Shown here: positions 34,707 through 37,509 of the stretch, one piece after another | Position numbering within the stretch: position 1 is the stretch's first letter | How the letters are laid out: each line of letters starts with the position of its first letter | Source of the DNA: a virus | Length of the DNA: 37,509 bases | Strand: one strand, 5' to 3' | IMG/VR virus record: IMGVR_UViG_3300025000_000249 | Coordinates: 1 to 37,509 of that record | Notes under the pieces: generated by a model | What the model was told of the DNA's origin: nothing | Seen by the model: only the letters and a program-made list of their open reading frames with translations | The model's database searches: none | Translations under genes and position numbers: made by a program

Positions 34707-36098
34707 ATGACCAAATCTAAAATACCGCCAAACGCTGTTGAAGTTGAAGCCTCTGTGCTCGGCGCCATGATGCTTGAACCCGAAGCGGTGCCGAAAGGAA
34801 TGGAACTGTTAAAGCCGGAACATTTTTACAGCAATAAAAACAGATCTGTATTTGAAGCGATGTGTTTATTGTTCAGAGCTAATCTGCCGGTAGATACTGT
34901 TACTGTTTACCAAGAATTAAAAAAGTCACCTAAAAATGATGTACAAGAATTAGCGGTGTATATAAGCGAGCTTGCGCAGAATATTTCATCTGCCGCGAAC
35001 ATTGAATATCACTCAATGATAATTATTGATAAATGGATACTGCGACAGTTGATAAATTTTTCCGTGCAGACAATTGAAAAATGTTACGCCGAAGAAGATG
35101 CCGTTGAATTGGTTGAAGCGGCAAAAGCAAAAATAAATCACATCACGGATAAAATTAATTTTATGGAACCGGAAAAAAATCTCGGCGATGAGCTGAAAAA
35201 GATTTATGAAGATTTGCAACACGAACAAACAGACGGCAGCAGGCTGGCTTATAAGACAACTAATTTTTCATCGTTCAACATTGCAACCGGCGGTATATTA
35301 CCAGGTGAGATGGTTGTAATCTCCGGTCAACCTAAAGGTGGGAAAACAACTACAGGTTTATCAATCATGTTGGATTTCTTTAAAACCTATGGCGAACCAA
35401 CCGCGTTGTTTACTTATGAAATGCCGTTCATTCAATACGCGAAAAAGAATTTATCTCTTGCAACCGGGACCCGTTACGACTACTTAAGAAACCCTGGTAT
35501 GAAAAATAACGCCGGAGAATTGCATTACGACAAAAGGAAAATGATAACAACATTTGATAAAGCTGTTGGATTGTTTGAAGGTAAAAAGTTTTTTATTGTC
35601 GACGAAGTTTTAAACGAACAGCAGTTAGCATCAAAGATAAGATACTTAAACCGCAAGCATGATGTTAAAACCATAATGATTGATTACATCTCGTTGATTG
35701 AGGTAGTACAGAAACGCGAACGCAGAGACCTTGACATCGCTGAAATATCGCGCATGTTGAAGCGCCTAACTAATGAGTTGAAACTGCGAATGATTATTCT
35801 CTCACAAGAAAACAAAGAAGGTAAAACTGCAGAGAGCACGGCGCTTGAAAAAGATTGCGACTTTTGGTTCTCGGTTTCGAAGCCTATTAATGAAGGCAAA
35901 GAAAGAATAAAGATAGGGTCACAAGAATTGAAAGTTGACGGCGGTTTGTTTGTAATTGATTATAAGAACAGCCGTCATAGCGGCAGCGGCGGAAGGTTTA
36001 TTACATACTATATGAAGAATGGAGAATACAAAGAAATTGATCCCGAGAGATACGAGCCAAACATCGGGGAACGCGAACAGGAAGATTTGCCGATATGA
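34707..36098 (+). CDS. Replicative DNA helicase, DnaB family
   Basis: 463 aa. The N-terminal domain has the DnaB opening (PPNAVEVEASVLGAMMLEPE) and HFYSNKNRSVFEAM. The RecA-like C-domain begins TTNFSSFNIATGGILPGEMV, followed by Walker A GQPKGGKTT (about residues 208-216), the ALFTYEMP motif (DnaB H1a-like), Walker B TIMIDYISLIE and the LSQENKEGKTAES sensor region. Such helicases are loaded at phage origins by the initiator or a loader and drive replication. No separate loader is seen, so the initiator probably recruits it directly. Confidence 0.93.
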   Translation: MTKSKIPPNAVEVEASVLGAMMLEPEAVPKGMELLKPEHFYSNKNRSVFEAMCLLFRANLPVDTVTVYQELKKSPKNDVQELAVYISELAQNISSAANIEYHSMIIIDKWILRQLINFSVQTIEKCYAEEDAVELVEAAKAKINHITDKINFMEPEKNLGDELKKIYEDLQHEQTDGSRLAYKTTNFSSFNIATGGILPGEMVVISGQPKGGKTTTGLSIMLDFFKTYGEPTALFTYEMPFIQYAKKNLSLATGTRYDYLRNPGMKNNAGELHYDKRKMITTFDKAVGLFEGKKFFIVDEVLNEQQLASKIRYLNRKHDVKTIMIDYISLIEVVQKRERRDLDIAEISRMLKRLTNELKLRMIILSQENKEGKTAESTALEKDCDFWFSVSKPINEGKERIKIGSQELKVDGGLFVIDYKNSRHSGSGGRFITYYMKNGEYKEIDPERYEPNIGEREQEDLPI

Positions 36099-36490
36099 TC
36101 TTAAATAAGAATAAGAAAATATTAAAGACCCTTTACAGACGGTTAGAGCTGCTCTCAAAACAATTTGTAAAGTTAAGAAGCGGCGGCAGATGCGAACGCT
36201 GCGGCAAGCCGGTGTTTTGTGAGTGGGCTCATTACTTCAGCCGCGCGTTTATACAGCTTAAGTTTCATCCTAATAATACTTTCTATTTATGTAAAGAGAA
36301 TTGTCATCCTTATTTGGATTCGCATCCTGCTGAAAAACAAATATGGGTAACAAAACGTATAGGTGAAGACGCTCATAAAGAGTTAGTGATACTGAAGAAT
36401 CAAATCTTTAAACCGAACGTTGAGTATTTCGAAGCTCAAGAGGTAGAGTTGTTAAAGGAAATCCATAAGGATAACGTGATTGTGTTATGA
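36095..36490 (+). CDS. NinG/Rap-like HNH recombination nuclease
   Basis: 131 aa. RSGGRCERCGKPVFCEWAHY supplies C-x2-C and the catalytic-type W-A-H-Y. FSRAFIQLKFHPNNTFYLCK, then ENCHPYLDSHPAE give the N-x-x-x-L-C...C-H block. VTKRIGEDAHKELVILKN completes the NinG family pattern. In lambda, Rap (NinG) cuts recombination intermediates. The gene overlaps the helicase stop and is followed by a 4-nt overlap with the next gene, so it lies in one operon with replication. Confidence 0.82.
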   Translation: MILNKNKKILKTLYRRLELLSKQFVKLRSGGRCERCGKPVFCEWAHYFSRAFIQLKFHPNNTFYLCKENCHPYLDSHPAEKQIWVTKRIGEDAHKELVILKNQIFKPNVEYFEAQEVELLKEIHKDNVIVL

Positions 36491-36741
36491 GTGAATGGGT
36501 AAAGTGCATATTAAAAATGCCTAACGGCGAGAGACTGCTTGCGCATCATTGTAAGAAGCAAGGTAATGTTATTTATGCATCGTTCGGTACGTTCACACTA
36601 AACCTTAATAAAGAATGGGTGTGGGTGATTAACAAAGATGTGAAGTTGGAGATAGTTGACAACAACTTTACAACCAAGGATTTGAAGAAGTTAAAGAGAA
36701 CAGGAACAAATAACTTTTACTATGTAGGCGGTCATGATTAA
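36487..36741 (+). CDS. Hypothetical protein
   Basis: 84 aa. Beta-rich, with MPNGERLLAHHCKKQGNVIY, then ASFGTFTLNLNKEWVWVINK and a short basic C-terminus. Overlaps both neighbours (ATGA upstream, 8 nt downstream). Not recognised; the overlaps place it in the operon that runs from replication into packaging. Confidence 0.5.
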   Translation: MSEWVKCILKMPNGERLLAHHCKKQGNVIYASFGTFTLNLNKEWVWVINKDVKLEIVDNNFTTKDLKKLKRTGTNNFYYVGGHD

Positions 36742-37456
36742 TATAAAAGTTAATAATATAAAAAAGGTTGTGGAGTCTCTTAATAAATTAAATAAGCACT
36801 CTCAATTTACTATGGCTGTAGCTATCAACCGGACTCTTTGGGATATGCAGCAGGAAGAGAAGAAAGAGATATCGAAAGTATTTAAAAATCCAACTGCATT
36901 TACAAAAAAGAAAAGTGTTGTTTACAACAAAGCTAAATATCCAGAAAAAATGACAGGAGAATTGAAACTCTTAGACTTTTTAGGAAAGGGTATGCCCCCC
37001 GATGATTATCTTACTCCGCAAATTTTAGGAGGCGAACGTAAGGTTAAGCGTTCGGAGTTTTGGTTGAGAGACAAGGGCTATTTACCATCAAACAAGTTTA
37101 TTGCACCTGCGCCGGGGTTAACATTAAATCAATTTGGAAATGTTACACAAGGAAAGATGACGCAGATATTGTCAGGCTTAAGCGCTTTCAATAGCGCTGG
37201 GTTTGACGCTAACATCACAGCAGCATCTAAGAAAAGAAATCCAACCCGTGCAACCTTTTTTGTACCAAAACAACCAAGCGCATTGCCTTCAGGTATTTGG
37301 CAAAGGAATAAATCTGGGAATATTAAACCATTGTTCTGGTTTGTTTCAAAACCAAACTATAAGAAACGTTTTGATTTTGTTAAAGTTGGAATGCTAACTC
37401 ACAAGAAAGTATTTGAAAAACATTATAATAAAGCATTTTCTGAAGGTTTTAAATAA
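36734..37456 (+). CDS. gpZ-like phage structural protein, encoded upstream of terminase
   Basis: 240 aa. It belongs to a widespread phage family with the recognisable series AINRTLWDMQQEEKKEISKV, YLTPQILGGERKVKRSEFWL, LPSNKFIAPAPGLTLNQFGN, VTQGKMTQILSGLSAFNS and FFVPKQPSALPSGIWQR, then FVSKPNYKKRFDFVKVG. The A-x-N-R-T start and the Y-K-x-R-F ending resemble lambda gpZ, needed for tail function, and members are often annotated as minor tail Z or as hypothetical. In lambda Z lies between FII and U, where this genome has none. Here it precedes the small terminase gene. Confidence 0.7.
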   Translation: MINIKVNNIKKVVESLNKLNKHSQFTMAVAINRTLWDMQQEEKKEISKVFKNPTAFTKKKSVVYNKAKYPEKMTGELKLLDFLGKGMPPDDYLTPQILGGERKVKRSEFWLRDKGYLPSNKFIAPAPGLTLNQFGNVTQGKMTQILSGLSAFNSAGFDANITAASKKRNPTRATFFVPKQPSALPSGIWQRNKSGNIKPLFWFVSKPNYKKRFDFVKVGMLTHKKVFEKHYNKAFSEGFK

Positions 37457-37509
37457 TTATGAAATTAAATGGGTCCTTTCTCAGAAAGGGGGTGCGGATA
37501 CATTCGAAC
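37413..37509 (+). CDS. Probable 5' part of the terminase small subunit gene (continues at base 1)
   Basis: The frame is open from 37398 to the window end and, when 37509 is joined to base 1, runs without a stop into the terminase gene ending at 428. The joined translation NNYEIKWVLSQKGGADTFEH, then IADLQKQIDEERKG looks like one protein. TTG 37413 would give 174 aa, close to lambda Nu1 (181 aa). The ATG at 37459 is in another frame. The start is uncertain; a base error in the G5 run at 37488-37492 could also put that ATG in frame. Confidence 0.5.
   Translation, partial: MKNIIIKHFLKVLNNYEIKWVLSQKGGADTFE

Noticed and set aside
1-37509. CRISPR array, transposase or insertion sequence
   Set aside because: No regularly spaced 20-40-bp repeats with unique spacers and no transposase-like protein were seen; repeats found are short, mostly palindromic or iteron-like.

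Overview
The window is essentially one complete genome of a temperate, long-tailed dsDNA phage (siphovirus-like, lambda-type head and packaging module, tyrosine integrase), moderately AT-rich. Three things in the sequence suggest it is a circularly permuted or circular (excised) genome rather than an integrated prophage. The attachment site lies in the middle of the phage genes. Late genes and early genes flank it. Joining base 37509 to base 1 gives an uninterrupted small-terminase reading frame. The host is probably in the Bacteroidota/Chlorobiota/Ignavibacteriota neighbourhood: the attP core is the 3' part of a tRNA-Thr(UGU) of the kind seen there. Strong Shine-Dalgarno sites and TTGACA-17-TATATT promoters argue against a typical Bacteroidia host. 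This host assignment is inference.

Layout. 1-2208: terminase small (partial) and large subunits. 2210-5640: an accessory ('moron') island of small genes on both strands. It holds a self-contained minus-strand unit (promoter, two genes, terminator), an attC-like palindromic element followed by an RNA ligase gene, and small ribbon-helix-helix-like genes. 5672-15903: head and tail morphogenesis in lambda order (gpW-like, portal, ClpP-type protease fused to HK97-fold capsid protein, FI position, a protein with a signal peptide, FII-like, tail terminator, tail tube, G and G-T chaperones made by a -1 frameshift on an A9 run, tape measure). 15962-17661: lysis cassette (membrane protein, holin-like protein joined to a lipobox segment, small cationic peptide, amidase), placed inside the tail module. 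17639-23397: distal tail proteins and a large beta-helix tail spike with an N-terminal signal peptide.

23418-23642: attP, with tRNA-Thr core, a bidirectional terminator and four TTTTTCCAT arm-type repeats. 23643-26318 (minus strand): integrase, two small membrane proteins, a CI-like repressor without peptidase domain and a membrane-anchored SWIM zinc-finger protein. 26312-26371: divergent control region with repeated operator-like motifs and a near-consensus promoter. 26405-31539: early region of mostly small unknown genes, including a minus-strand three-gene block, HTH regulators, a DUF5131 (Gp37/Gp68) protein and a chimeric short gene made of a neighbour's 5' end plus a piece of the portal gene. 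31617-36490: ParB-like protein, a lambda O-like initiator with an iteron cluster inside its own coding sequence, DnaB-family helicase and a NinG-like HNH nuclease. 36487-37509: small gene, gpZ-like gene and the apparent start of the small terminase.

The most unusual features are the portal-fragment chimera (30820-31026), the in-gene origin with 54-bp and 22-bp spaced iterons, two virion-module genes with Sec signal peptides, the holin-lipobox fusion and the attC-like element upstream of the RNA ligase.
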